36,399 nt of DNA from JBDTVS01 sp040007095 (GCA_040007095.1 JBDTVS010000066.1:1-36399), one strand, 5' to 3'. Shown: positions 1 through 8,876, numbered from the stretch's first letter. Notes: generated by a model from the sequence alone, not told the origin. Numbers and translations are program-made.

Positions 1-16
1 ATTTCGAGCTTTTTGC

Positions 17-817
17 TTACCGCCGTGTCGCAAACGCGCTTGTACTGGGACTAGGCGGTCGGTACGGCTTGGAGCAGGAGGAGAGGATCGCCCGCACGGT
101 TTCCAGACGAGGAATGCGGCCGAGCAACTGCTCCGTCAACGCCGGAAGGCGGGCGACCATCTGCTCTTCGTCTGCCGAGAGGGTCCGTCCGTAATACACA
201 TTTTCAAGCGTCTCGGCGGGCAGCGTCAGACATCCGAGTTGGGAGAGCATCGCCGCGACCTCGACCTGCCAGCGTTCCGGCATGGCCAGCAGCGCGGCCA
301 TCTCGGACACCAGCAGCTTGATCCGGATCGCACGGCCAAACGACACCGGGCTCGTCAAGGCCAACACATCGGTCAACGCTTCGATGCTGCCGTGGAGTGT
401 CTGCTCCAGCAGCACCCGTTCGGCGGTGACCAACCGGTGTTGCTCGAGGGCCGCCTCGACGGCGAGGATGAGCGCGATCGGTAGGCACGGTTTCGTGAGG
501 AAGCGAAAGATCTGACCCTGGTTGATGGCGGCAATCGCCGAATCGAGGTCGGTTTGTCCGGTCAACAGCATGCGAACGGCGTTGGGCGCCACCTGTCGAG
601 CCTTGTTCAGGAACGCCGCGCCATCCATACCCGGCATCCGCATATCCGAGATGACAACCTCGATCGCGCCGTCGCGCTGCAGCGCAGCCAGTCCGGCGGT
701 ACCGCCAGGCGCCGTGATCACCTCATAGCGCCGGCGCAGATTGAGCGCGAGCCCTTCCAGAATGTTCGGCTCATCGTCGACGCACAAGATCTTCGCGCGT
801 GGCTTCATATCGGTCAT
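17..817 (-). CDS. Response regulator, receiver plus truncated HD-type output domain
   Basis: The first 125 residues form a CheY-like receiver: the acidic pair in LCVDDEP, phospho-acceptor Asp58 in ISDMRMPGMDG, the Thr in LLTGQ and the Lys in FLTKPC. A coiled linker and the start of an HD/HDOD-type helical domain follow (about 145-245), as in receiver-HD phosphohydrolase regulators. Family members continue well past this point with the His/Asp metal ligands. Here the homology ends near residue 243 and a low-complexity Ser/Pro/Arg tail runs to the stop, so the output domain lacks catalytic residues and is probably truncated by a frameshift or deletion. The ATG overlaps the TGA of a kinase remnant just upstream (ATGA), marking this as the last gene of the minus-strand signalling operon. 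Receiver assignment is firm; present function is uncertain. Confidence 0.8.
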   Translation of the reverse strand: MTDMKPRAKILCVDDEPNILEGLALNLRRRYEVITAPGGTAGLAALQRDGAIEVVISDMRMPGMDGAAFLNKARQVAPNAVRMLLTGQTDLDSAIAAINQGQIFRFLTKPCLPIALILAVEAALEQHRLVTAERVLLEQTLHGSIEALTDVLALTSPVSFGRAIRIKLLVSEMAALLAMPERWQVEVAAMLSQLGCLTLPAETLENVYYGRTLSADEEQMVARLPALTEQLLGRIPRLETVRAILSSCSKPYRPPSPSTSAFATRR

Positions 818-966
818 GTTTCTCGATCCTCGACGCGAACACGGTTCACGGCGGCCCCTGGAGCATGGCCCTCGATGCCGTCAATGGGCAGGTGGATGAA
901 GAAGGTCGTGCCTCAACGCGGCGGCGCATGGGTCAGCGCCGCACGCTGGCAGACACCGAAGACCCT
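814..966 (-). pseudogene. 3' stub of a second histidine kinase
   Basis: In the frame that ends in a TGA overlapping the next gene's ATG, the peptide GTTFFIHLPID can be read. This is the usual end of a histidine kinase HATPase_c domain. About 10 codons upstream, in the same frame, VFGVCQRAALTH resembles the G2-box helix (GLGLSVCQR...H). A TGA at 913-915 lies between the two, and the residues normally separating them are missing. I read this as the C-terminal scrap of a kinase that once preceded the receiver gene, most of it lost by deletion. The GTTFFIHLPID match is convincing; the G2-box part is weaker. Confidence 0.55.
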
Positions 967-1093
967 CGGCGCGCGCGAGTTGACCATCGACGACTTCGTT
1001 GGCGGCACTCACAGCCGAACGGCACGTCATCGCCGCCCGGCCTCGCTGCCGTGAGGGACACGCCCGACACAAGACCCCACACCCGAGGACAGA

Positions 1094-2305
1094 TCATGCC
1101 GCCGCCGAGATGGCCCGTACTTCGTCCCGCGCCATCTCCCGCCACGCCGGGAGCTCCGCCGATCGACCGATGGATTCGAGGAAGCTGGCGTCCAGGAGAT
1201 CGGCGGCCGGCTGGCCACACTCCTCGGCGCAGGCCAAGTCAATCAGCGCGTCGGCGACGTGCACCGCACCCAGGACGCTGCGCTCGCCGTCCGGCACCAG
1301 ACTTGGCTGGTGATGATACGCCACGGCTTCGACCATCGTGAAAGGAAGGCCCCAGAGTCCGAGTAGATACGCGCCAACTTCCGAGTGGGTGACCCCGAGC
1401 AGTTCCCGCTCGACGTCATGGAACGGCCGGCCGCTCTCCCGGCAGGCGCGCACGACGGCAGCGAACCGATCGGAAGAGCTCAGGGCGAGGAGCAGTTTGC
1501 CGACGTCGCGCACCATGCTGACGGCGAATGCCTCGTCGGCCAGGACCGGCTCCGACACCAGGCGTTTCGCAAGACGTGCCGTCATCAGGGACGACCGCTG
1601 CAGCTGGTCGAGCGAGAAGCCCTGGACGAAGACGCATTCCATCGTGGCAAACACGTGAGCCGTGAGCGCGAGGGATCTGAGCAGCTCCACGCCGAGATAC
1701 GTGACTGCCTGCTGAATCGAGACGACCCGCTGGGCCAGACCGAAATAGGCCGAGTTGACAAGCTGGAGGACCTTTGCGGACATCGCAGGGTCCTCTTCGA
1801 CGATTCGCGCGATTTGCAGGAGGCCGAAGTCGTCCCGGTTGACGGCCTTGGTCAGCTCCCAATAGACGCGAGGTACGGAGGGAAGTCTGTCGAGCTTTCC
1901 GACCACCTCTCGAATCGCCGGCTCATGAAGCAGCGCCTGGAGGTTGCACGTCCGCTCGATCACGCTGCGGAGCACATCCGTGTCGCAGGGCTTGGCCAGG
2001 TACTGATGCGCCACGGGGAGCGCTCGGACCACGGCCTCGCGTTCAGCATGTCCAGAGAGGACGATGCGGGCGATGGTCGGATAGACCGCTTTCACTCTGT
2101 GAAGCAGGGCCGCTCCGTCCATCCCGGGCATCAGCATATCCGACACGATCACGTCGAACGTCGCCTTTTCGAGCTCCGCGAGCGCGTCCTGTCCGCTGAC
2201 CGCGAACGTCATCTCCCACTCTGCTCGGTGTTTGCGAAGGCGGTTTCGCAATGCGTCCAGAATGTGCGTCTCATCGTCCACGAACAGGATGCGCTTGCGG
2301 GTCAT
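1094..2305 (-). CDS. Response regulator with receiver and HDOD domains
   Basis: A 403-residue protein. Residues 4-125 are a receiver domain: acidic pair in FVDDE, phospho-acceptor Asp56 in IVSDMLMPGMDG, Ser in VLSGH, Lys in YLAKPC. Residues about 135-335 are an HDOD domain, with the typical LPSVPRVYWEL entry, MSAKVLQLVNSAYFG core and YLG.E..R.L helix. HDOD proteins are mostly non-catalytic signalling scaffolds linked to c-di-GMP, stress and chemotaxis control. The start codon overlaps the end of the kinase gene by 4 bp (ATGA), so the two are translationally coupled and the kinase is the likely phosphodonor. The gene appears intact. Confidence 0.92.
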   Translation of the reverse strand: MTRKRILFVDDETHILDALRNRLRKHRAEWEMTFAVSGQDALAELEKATFDVIVSDMLMPGMDGAALLHRVKAVYPTIARIVLSGHAEREAVVRALPVAHQYLAKPCDTDVLRSVIERTCNLQALLHEPAIREVVGKLDRLPSVPRVYWELTKAVNRDDFGLLQIARIVEEDPAMSAKVLQLVNSAYFGLAQRVVSIQQAVTYLGVELLRSLALTAHVFATMECVFVQGFSLDQLQRSSLMTARLAKRLVSEPVLADEAFAVSMVRDVGKLLLALSSSDRFAAVVRACRESGRPFHDVERELLGVTHSEVGAYLLGLWGLPFTMVEAVAYHHQPSLVPDGERSVLGAVHVADALIDLACAEECGQPAADLLDASFLESIGRSAELPAWREMARDEVRAISAAA

Positions 2306-4296
2306 GCGGCAGCTCCCATGACGGTCGCCTTCTTGCCGTCGACAGGGAGGCGAATGATGAAGGTGGTGCCGCGGCCGACTTCGGTCTCGAACGTCAGGTC
2401 ACCGCCGTGCTTCTCCAGAATCACCGCGCGCGCGATCGACAGGCCCTGGCCCGTGCCTTTTCCGACTTCTTTGGTCGTGAAGAAGGGGTCGAAGACTCGG
2501 CCGCGGATGGCATCGGGGATGCCGCCGCCGGTATCGCCGATGCGGATGACGATGGACGGGCCGTCGCGCCGGGTGTGGACCGTGATGCGGCCCTTTTGAT
2601 CGGTGCCATCGACAATGTCGCCGATGGCGTGTGCGGCATTGACCACGATGTTGAGGATCACCTGGTTCACGTCGCCGCCGTGGCAGATCACCAGCGGCAG
2701 ATCGCCCAGATCGGTCTCGATCTCGGCCACGTACTTGTATTCGTTGCGCGCAATGATCAGCGTGCTACTGATCGCCTGATTGAGATCGACCGCGGTCATC
2801 TCCACCTGATCCGGATGCGCGAACTGCTTCATCGAGCGCACGATCACGGCGACGCGGCCGAGCCCCTCGAGGGAGCGATCGAGCGCCTTGGGCACGTTCT
2901 CGAGCAGGTACGGCAGATCGGCGTCCGCCTCCGCCTCCGCCACGTCCGGCGCGCCTTCCCGATACTTCTGGAGCACCAGCGCGAGGTCGCGCATGGCGTC
3001 GCGCACGAAATGGACGCTGTCGCTGACGAACTGCACCGGGGTATTGATCTCGTGCGCCACGCCGGAGGCCAGCCGGCCGACCGACTCCAACTTCTGTGCC
3101 TGCCGGAGCTCGAACTCGAGCCTCTTCTGTTGGGTGACGTCGATGGTGATGCCGCGGAGCACGACCGATCCGACTCCTCCCCGTTCGTGAGCGCTCACCA
3201 CACTCCGCACGTCGATGACACGCTGACTCGCGGCCACGACACGACAGTCGAAGTCGACGTTTGCCCCGTCGTCCGCCAGGCTCAGGAGCTGGCTCTTCAC
3301 CCGTGCTCGATCGTCGGGATGAACCAGGTCCCAGAGGGTCGAACGGCCGCAGAGTGCGTCGGCCTCGTAGCCGAACAGTCTCGTCACCTGGGGCGAGACG
3401 TACGAGAACGTCGACGTGCTCGTATCGATCTCCCAGGGAACCGCGTGGGTGCTCTCCACCAGCATCTTGAAACGCTCCATATTGGCTTTGAGCTCGGCGG
3501 TGCGCGCATCGACGGTTCGTTCGAGGATCAGACGATGATTCTCGAGGATGTCGTCGCGGCGCTGAATATGGTCGAGCATCTCGTTGACGCCGTCGACCAG
3601 CTCGCCAACCTCGTCGTCGCCTTCGTTGACGGCTCGGACGCTGTAGTCGCGCGATCGCGTCACGGTGCGCGTGATCTGCGTGAGCCGAAGCAGCGGCGCC
3701 GAGACAATCCGCTGAAATCGCCAGGCGATAAGCCCGGCCAGGATGACGGTGCCTACGAGCGCCAGCGCGAGCGTTCGCCACAGCGTCACGGTTCTCGTGC
3801 GCAAATGGGAGAGCGAGAGCTCGAGATACGTCGCACCGATGACGTCGCCCTTCAGGGTGACCGGTGTCGCAATCGCCAGCGTCGTATCGCGGAAGACGTG
3901 CCACGTGTGCCCGCGCCGCACCGCGGCGCGATCGAACTGCGGCGTCGTGGCGCGCGTTGCCGGACCCCGATCGTACCGGGATAAGACGTCGCCGTTTGCC
4001 AGCAGGATGGCCGCCATCAGCACCTGGTCGTGGCCGGCAAGCGCGCGCAGGGTGTCGTCGCCAGCCGCGATGTCGCCGAAGGTCAGCGCGGCACTGCTGT
4101 TTGCGCCGATCATCGAGACCAGCACGGCGCTATCGTCCAGGACGTGCGCACGCAGCGTGGACGCGTCATGCCAGTCGAGGATCGCGCAGAGAACCGTCAT
4201 CGACACGGCGCTCGTCAGGGTGGAAAGCACCGTCAGCTTGTGCGCCAGCGACAGGCCGACGAACCAGCGCTGAACGGACTGAAGTCGAAGGGTCAT
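2302..4296 (-). CDS. Hybrid-sensor-type histidine kinase: periplasmic sensor, HAMP, PAS, HisKA, HATPase
   Basis: A 664-residue membrane sensor kinase. Transmembrane helices near residues 20-38 and 172-195 bracket a periplasmic sensor of about 130 residues that looks like CHASE8. A HAMP linker follows (about 195-250), then a coiled coil, a PAS_3 domain (about 270-390, with F.YVSPQV..L.GY and HPDDR), and HisKA with the phospho-His near 414 in SGVAHEINTPVQF. The HATPase_c domain has the N box NIVVNAAHAI, G1 DTGGGIP, F box DPFFTTK and G2 GTGQGLSIA. All catalytic motifs are present. Upstream is a yfiR-like gene, a common partner that supplies a periplasmic signal to the sensor. Downstream is the HDOD regulator, overlapping by 4 bp. 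The stimulus is unknown. Confidence 0.93.
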   Translation of the reverse strand: MTLRLQSVQRWFVGLSLAHKLTVLSTLTSAVSMTVLCAILDWHDASTLRAHVLDDSAVLVSMIGANSSAALTFGDIAAGDDTLRALAGHDQVLMAAILLANGDVLSRYDRGPATRATTPQFDRAAVRRGHTWHVFRDTTLAIATPVTLKGDVIGATYLELSLSHLRTRTVTLWRTLALALVGTVILAGLIAWRFQRIVSAPLLRLTQITRTVTRSRDYSVRAVNEGDDEVGELVDGVNEMLDHIQRRDDILENHRLILERTVDARTAELKANMERFKMLVESTHAVPWEIDTSTSTFSYVSPQVTRLFGYEADALCGRSTLWDLVHPDDRARVKSQLLSLADDGANVDFDCRVVAASQRVIDVRSVVSAHERGGVGSVVLRGITIDVTQQKRLEFELRQAQKLESVGRLASGVAHEINTPVQFVSDSVHFVRDAMRDLALVLQKYREGAPDVAEAEADADLPYLLENVPKALDRSLEGLGRVAVIVRSMKQFAHPDQVEMTAVDLNQAISSTLIIARNEYKYVAEIETDLGDLPLVICHGGDVNQVILNIVVNAAHAIGDIVDGTDQKGRITVHTRRDGPSIVIRIGDTGGGIPDAIRGRVFDPFFTTKEVGKGTGQGLSIARAVILEKHGGDLTFETEVGRGTTFIIRLPVDGKKATVMGAAA

Positions 4297-4848
4297 GGAT
4301 GACCTTGGCCAGACTCAACAGCCTGGAGCTCAGGATCAGCTTCGAACGCCGCGCTGATTCCAGGCTGATCGCGAACCGCAGCTTGTGGTCGTCAACGAAG
4401 ATGTTGGCGACGCCGCCAAGCAGCGTGAATTGCTCGCAGTCGCTGATGGTGAGCACGGCCGAATCCTTCAATGGGCCGGGCAGCTGCAGGTAACGTTTGG
4501 TGTCGAAGCCCGACACGTAGAGGAGGTGGCAGGATCGCAGGTCGTCGCCTGGCGTCACGCGGCGCACCAGCAGGGGATGTCCCCCGACCGATTGACCGTG
4601 GACGAGTTCCATCAGCGCGTCGGCGAGGCCGGTCTGGTCGATCACGCATATCCCGAACGGCCCCGCGTTGGGCAGCACATCGGCCGGCCAGTCGGCGAAC
4701 TTCGCGAAGTTGTACACCAGGCGGCCTTGAGCCAAGGCGACGGCGGGGCTTGCGCGGCGAGGCTCGCACCCATGAGCAGCGCGAGCAGGACGACCGCGCG
4801 GTTTACAGACGACGTGCGCGGTCGTTTGGCTGTCGTCGTGTGAGTCAC
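4166..4848 (-). pseudogene. YfiR-family (DUF4154) periplasmic protein, frameshifted
   Basis: YfiR proteins are small periplasmic modulators of membrane sensors. The body is clear: YNFAKFADWP, FGICVI, the ADALMEL helix, CHLLYVSG, VLTISDCEQF and GGVANIFVDDHKLRF. The signal peptide (AVVLLALLMGASLAAQA), starting from a GTG at 4848, is in a different frame from this body. Restoring one base near 4719-4722 would give LKAA-LVYNFAKF, the normal family arrangement. At the other end the family usually stops just after LLSLAKVI, but here the frame runs on for about 45 codons inside the kinase gene, suggesting a second small indel removed the original ATGA-type stop. Both points could be sequencing errors; if real, the gene is inactive. 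Confidence 0.75.
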
Positions 4849-5169
4849 TGGAGAGAACGCGCTGTCGACGCGCGCCGGGAGTGCGGGCGGGACAAGCATG
4901 TCGGTCGGAGAAGCAAGCTGACCACCACACGTGGCGACGCGTTTTCTCGAATGATTTTGGCGTGAATGGTGGGATCGCGTGCATATTCGCCTCGCCCATG
5001 CGTCAGCGCCGCACGCTCCGGCTCCGGGCGTCAGGACGTCGGCTCCGGATCGTGCATACGTTGCGAGTGGCCGGAGATCCGCGCCCTGTGGACGGGGTCT
5101 GGGCGTCTCGGCGGTGGTGTGTCCGTGCGTTCGCGGGCCATCGTGTGGAGATGACGAACACGCCCCGCG
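4849..5169. other. Gene-free stretch
   Basis: No convincing coding region, RNA or repeat is visible on either strand. It presumably holds the promoter of the minus-strand yfiR-kinase operon. I could not pick out a -35/-10 pair with confidence. Confidence 0.4.
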
Positions 5170-5466
5170 CTAGTCGGTATGCAACCGGTCCAGCCACCGA
5201 TAGAGCGAGCGACGGCTGACGCCGAGGAGGGTGGCCGCGTTCGCTTTGTTCCCCCGGACTTCCTGCAACACGCGCAGTATCTGTTCTCGCTGCGCTGTCG
5301 ACAGCCGCTGATGATCGTCGATCGCAGGCTGGTCGAAGCCGGACACGGCGGGCTCTCCAAGGCGACCCGGCGACAGGGACTGCTGCATCTCGCGCTCGCC
5401 GAGAATCTTGCCGTCGCCCAGAAGACACGCGCGCTCGAGGACGTTCTTCAGCTCGCGGATATTCCC
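5170..5466 (-). pseudogene. C-terminal fragment of an NtrC-family sigma-54 activator
   Basis: The frame begins with GNIRELKNVLERACLL, the conserved end of a sigma-54 AAA+ domain (normally WPGNVRELxN). It closes with a Fis-type helix-turn-helix, NKANAATLLGVSRRSLYRWL. Everything before this, the receiver and most of the AAA+ domain including Walker A/B and the GAFTGA loop, is absent. The sequence immediately upstream is the 5' end of an unrelated kaiC-like gene, so the fragment is the product of a deletion. It has no start of its own, apart from a TTG at 5469, and is probably dead. Confidence 0.8.
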
Positions 5467-5536
5467 CAATTTCGTCGAATCCTTCGATCCCCGTGGGCAT
5501 CTTCGTCAAAGCCGCCTGCGAATCCCGCGTCTTCAC
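5467..5536 (-). pseudogene. 5' end of a KaiC-family ATPase gene, fused out of frame to the ntrC fragment
   Basis: From a GTG at 5536, preceded by an AAGGA ribosome-binding site 4-5 nt upstream, the frame reads through ALTKMPTGIEGFDEI. This is the start of the CI domain of KaiC/RadA-like ATPases, normally followed by TGGGLPRGR and the Walker A motif. The homology stops exactly where the NtrC-type homology begins, and the two frames differ by one nucleotide. Only about 22 codons remain. Confidence 0.75.
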
Positions 5537-5965
5537 GGCATCCTTCTTGACCGACCGAGGTGAAGCCCGATGGGACCAGTGGCCAGCCGCGCCGATCCGG
5601 CGGCTCCAGGACCAGCACACGTGATGACCGCGTCGAGAAACCCGCTGAGGTGAGGAAAGCGCGAACACCCAACGAAGCGATAGGCCTGAGTCCGCACCCG
5701 GCGCAGTGGCAGGTCAAAGACGGGAGCCGTGCGCTGCCGGAGATGACCGGCTCGTACCCATGAGAGCTGATTCCAGCCAAGGAGTGCCCGGTCAACAGGA
5801 CGGCATTCAGACCGGGGCGGCGGACGACCCAAGATTCGAGTGTCCCAGCGGAGGTAGTTACGACGCCAACCGATCCGATCGGGCGACGCAGGGCATAAAG
5901 CGCGATGATTGCACGCTCACGACCCGTCTTCCCGATCCTCCAGAGCTACGGGAACTCGGCGGGCT
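5537..5965. other. Gene-free stretch between kaiC stub and IS21 scrap
   Basis: Several overlapping open frames exist on both strands, but none has recognisable domains, a signal peptide or a convincing start. I see no RNA gene. It probably contains the old kaiC promoter and decayed sequence. Confidence 0.4.
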
Positions 5966-6041
5966 GGTCCCCGATTGACGGCCGCTCCACCTCGAACTGA
6001 AAGAATCGGGCGTCACGCGCATGCTCCTGTGGCAGGGGTAC
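5966..6041 (+). pseudogene. IS21-type transposase (IstA) remnant
   Basis: The plus-strand frame reads PD*RPLHLELKESGVTRMLLW. This matches the IstA segment PDW..VHRELKR.GVT..LLWEEY, with the conserved Trp codon changed to TGA. Nothing before or after it in this frame is recognisable. The match is short but dense. Confidence 0.45.
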
Positions 6042-6159
6042 GGTCACAGATGGGCTCTCCTGCACATCACCGCGCCGACCCTCGACCCGACCTCCGCGCA
6101 GCCTGCGATGGTGTGTCCACCGAGGTGTGATGGCTTCAGTGGCGATCATCGGCCGGTTC

Positions 6160-6540
6160 CTACCCACTGAGATCGACCTTGGATTTCGAGCGCACCGCGT
6201 CAATCGTTTCGGCCGGACGCACCAGAATCGGATAGCGCTGTTCTCCCCAATGTGCACGCGGCTCGCCGAGGATCTCGACCCGTAATCCCAGCCGCTGATA
6301 AAACCGCGTCACGCCCGGTGAGAAAATGCCGCAAATCTCGGCGAAGCCGAGCCGCCTCAATTCAAGCCACGCCTGACACAGGACACCCCAGATGATCCGG
6401 TGACCACGGTCGTTGCAACGCGGCGTGCGGCAGGTGCGGCCCATGTCGATCACCCGCGCCCGGCTGGCGATGTCCAAGTCGAAGGCCTGTTCCGTCGGCA
6501 GTCGAAATCCTGCCTTCGGCGCAACCAACCGCGTAGTGCC
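6160..6540 (-). pseudogene. Autoinducer-synthase/FeeM-like N-acyltransferase, 5' truncated
   Basis: GNAT-fold acyltransferases of the LuxI/FeeM group make acyl-homoserine lactones or N-acyl amino acids from acyl-ACP. The visible part contains GTTRLV at the entry strand, SRARVIDMGRTC, LRRLGFAEICGIFSPG, TRFYQRLGLRVEILGEPRAHWGEQRYPI in two conserved blocks, and a short C-tail. The N-terminal substrate-binding third is missing. The homology is replaced at about 6540 by a transposase remnant on the opposite strand. Only a TTG (6528) could serve as a start, so I treat it as a disrupted gene. The exact product of the intact ancestor cannot be told. Confidence 0.6.
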
Positions 6541-6982
6541 AAACGTTCCTGGCGACCACGTATCTGCCGGCGCACCACGCCCGCTTCGCGTCCGTGCCCG
6601 CGTCGGCCGAAGATTTTCATCGCCGGACGCCCAGTCGCGTCACACGCGATCGCCCGTTCCAGTGGGAAGAGGCGCGCGTGCTCTCGAACGACTGGGAGAT
6701 CCGCTACGACACGCGTTACTTTCAAGTGGCCCGGCAGAGCCACCAGGCGCCGGCCGGCAGCATGGTCCAGGTGCGGGAGGCGGTCACCGGCGCGATCGCG
6801 CGGCGCTACCGGGGGCGTCTGAAGCGGTGGACCGAGATTCCGGGCCTGCCGCCGCGTCCCTCGCGAGTCAGTCGACCGGCCGCGTCCCGCCCCTCGTTAC
6901 GCGTCCGAGCGCCGATCACCCCTGGAGCCGCGGCTACGAGGAGCGACACCAGCGCGCCCTCGACCTGGGCCGTCCCGGATGA
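6541..6982 (+). pseudogene. ISNCY-family transposase, C-terminal remnant
   Basis: The frame reads TYLPAHHARFASVPASAEDF, then RYDTRYFQVARQSH and YRGRLKRWTEI. These are the C-terminal landmarks of ISNCY (IS1202/ISTde1-like) transposases. The tail PSADHPWSRGYEE, also typical of the family, lies in another frame, so there is an internal frameshift near 6840-6880. The catalytic DDE core is absent. The sequence just after 7040, including GGGACATT followed by CGCGTTGACA, may be part of the element's right end. The left edge coincides with the break in the acyltransferase gene, suggesting this insertion (later deleted) disrupted it. Confidence 0.7.
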
Positions 6983-7194
6983 AGGACTATGGACGCGGTG
7001 CAAAACGCGCCCACAGGCACTGATGCTTGACCGACGAACAAGAACCAGAGGGGACATTCCTATTTCGCGTTGACATTGCCGTCAGTAGGAGGACCAGGAA
7101 TGTGTGCTTCATGTTAACCTGCGCGGTCAGGACCGGACATGTCGAGGGAGAAGCGACGCCTGTCCGATCGCGTCAAGGTGGGCGTCGTCACGGC

Positions 7195-8009
7195 AGGGCG
7201 AGACGAAGAGGTTGTTGCCCAAGCGCGGCCTCGCGCTCTACGGGGACAGGCTGTACGTGCCGACCTCGGACGCCACCTGGCAGCGCTCAACGTGAAGACC
7301 GGCGATGTCGTGTGGAATCACGCGGTGGCCGACGCTGGGGCCGGTACCGCATCAAGGGGGGACCGCTCGTGGCCACAGGAAGGTGATGAACGGCACGACC
7401 GGCCGAGCGCCCGGCGGCAACTTCATCGTGGCCATGAACGCCCAGGCGGGCGCCGAGCCCAGGCGTTTCAACACGATTGCGAGGCCCGGCGATCCCGGCG
7501 GCTCCAGCTTGAACGCGCTGTCGGCGAGCCAGCGCGACGGGGCGTCAGTGTGGGTGCCGGCGAGTTACGACCAGACGCTGGACCTGGCGTTCTTCGGGCC
7601 CGCGCAGACCTACGACACCGAGCCGCTGCACATCCCGTCCGACGCCGAGGGCATCACCAACGACGCGCTGTACACCGACTCGACGCTCGCCATGTACGTG
7701 ACTACCGGCAAGCTCGTAGGCGCACTGGCCACGGCCGGCGGGGTAGTCTTTGCGGGCGCGCTCGATCGTTCGCTCATCGCCTACGACGACATGCCGAGCA
7801 AGGAGCTGTGGCGGACGTGCCTGGGCGACGTGCCGAGCGACGCTCCGATCAGCTACGCGGTGAACGGCCGGCAGTACCTGTCAGTCGTGGTGGGCAACGG
7901 CGGCGCTCCGGCCCACACGTTCCCGGCGCTCGTGCCGGAAATCAGAAACCCACTCGAACGGGGCGCGGCGGTGTTCGTGTTCGAGATGCCGGACCGTTCG
8001 CTGCGGTAG
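7195..8009 (+). pseudogene. PQQ-dependent dehydrogenase (quinoprotein), multiply frameshifted
   Basis: Quinoprotein alcohol/glucose dehydrogenases are eight-bladed periplasmic propellers. Three frames carry consecutive pieces: GLALYGDRLYVPTSDA (about 7230-7275), then LAALNVKTGDVVWNHAVAD in a second frame, then from about 7340 a third frame with KVMNGTTGRAPGG, DQTLDLAFFG and the diagnostic C-terminal blade GGVVFAGALDRSLIAYDD...LGDVPSDAPISYAVNGRQY...GNGG. Large internal portions, including the haem or catalytic Asp regions and much of the middle propeller, are missing. The N-terminal signal sequence is not visible. The gene ends 9 bp before the next gene, so they were probably co-transcribed. 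Confidence 0.75.
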
Positions 8010-8018
8010 GAGAACCCT

Positions 8019-8795
8019 ATGACCACCTTGCGTCGTCTCTGTGTTGCGGTTGCACTCCTCGGTGGCGTCGCGACGTCCTTGCTGGCCCAGCAGCCCCAGC
8101 CTGCACGTCCCGGTGGGGTTCCCCGTCCACCGGATCCAGGTCCCCTGTTCTTCAGTGAGCACTGGAAGAATCCCAAAACCTACGAAGCCGGCACGCTCCC
8201 GCTGACCAGCGTGACGCAGGACGTCGTCACGACTCCCGATCTGGAGCTGACCGTGTACGATTCCAACGCGAAGTACATCCCTGAATATCGAAAGTCATTG
8301 CGCTGGGGTTCGTGGGCGGAGGACTGGGAGGGGCCAAACTGTCTTCGCATCTACGGTGTCGAGAGGCCCGAGATTTGGGCCGGGTCGTGCGGGGCGGTGA
8401 CCGTGACCCTGCGGCACACGCGCAACTTCGTGGATCTGTCGAACCGCGGTCGTGTGATCTGGGGCACGTATGTCTCAGGGTTCCACGTCGCCAGACTCGT
8501 TGTGAAGCTGGCCGACGGCACATTCCTGGTTGGCGACCCTGGCACCGGTACCCCCGACGTCTCACATATCGAGAACGAGGTCGTGTTGTCGTCGCTTCGC
8601 TGGCTGAAGCTTCAGGTGCCCGAAACGGTCACCCGCGGCAGTTGGGTGGAGAGGCCCGACCTATCCAAGGTAGACGAGATCGGCTGGACCCAGCTCATGC
8701 CGGGCTCCGGACACGGCATCGGCGGTTTTGTCGCCGTTTCCAAGTTCGAGGTGTGGGGCAAGCCTGTGCCGCGAACAATCGCGGCCCCACGTTGA
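8019..8795 (+). CDS. Secreted protein of unknown function
   Basis: A 258-residue protein with a clear Sec signal peptide (LCVAVALLGGVATSLLAQ, cleavage after about residue 23) and a Pro-rich start to the mature chain. The mature part is rich in beta-strand and aromatic residues (HWKNPKTYEAGTLPL, GSWAEDWEGPNCLRIYG, RGRVIWGTYVSGFH, GIGGFVAVSKFEVWG). This is reminiscent of an all-beta carbohydrate-binding or lectin-like jelly roll, but I do not recognise a named family. A cysteine pair (about residues 109 and 124) could form a disulfide. It starts 9 bp after the dehydrogenase remnant, which suggests a former periplasmic oxidation operon. The frame is intact from signal peptide to stop. Confidence 0.75.
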   Translation: MTTLRRLCVAVALLGGVATSLLAQQPQPARPGGVPRPPDPGPLFFSEHWKNPKTYEAGTLPLTSVTQDVVTTPDLELTVYDSNAKYIPEYRKSLRWGSWAEDWEGPNCLRIYGVERPEIWAGSCGAVTVTLRHTRNFVDLSNRGRVIWGTYVSGFHVARLVVKLADGTFLVGDPGTGTPDVSHIENEVVLSSLRWLKLQVPETVTRGSWVERPDLSKVDEIGWTQLMPGSGHGIGGFVAVSKFEVWGKPVPRTIAAPR

Positions 8796-8876
8796 GTCGC
8801 CCCGTGCGCTTCTGTTGCGCGGCGGACTGTGCCGGGCCGATCATGCCACGTGAGGCGCCGAGAGGTCGTGGCTAGA

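Noticed and set aside
2251..3984. A 577-codon open frame on the plus strand opposite the histidine kinase
   Set aside because: It is the His/Asp/Arg-rich antisense shadow of the kinase gene, which has all catalytic motifs.
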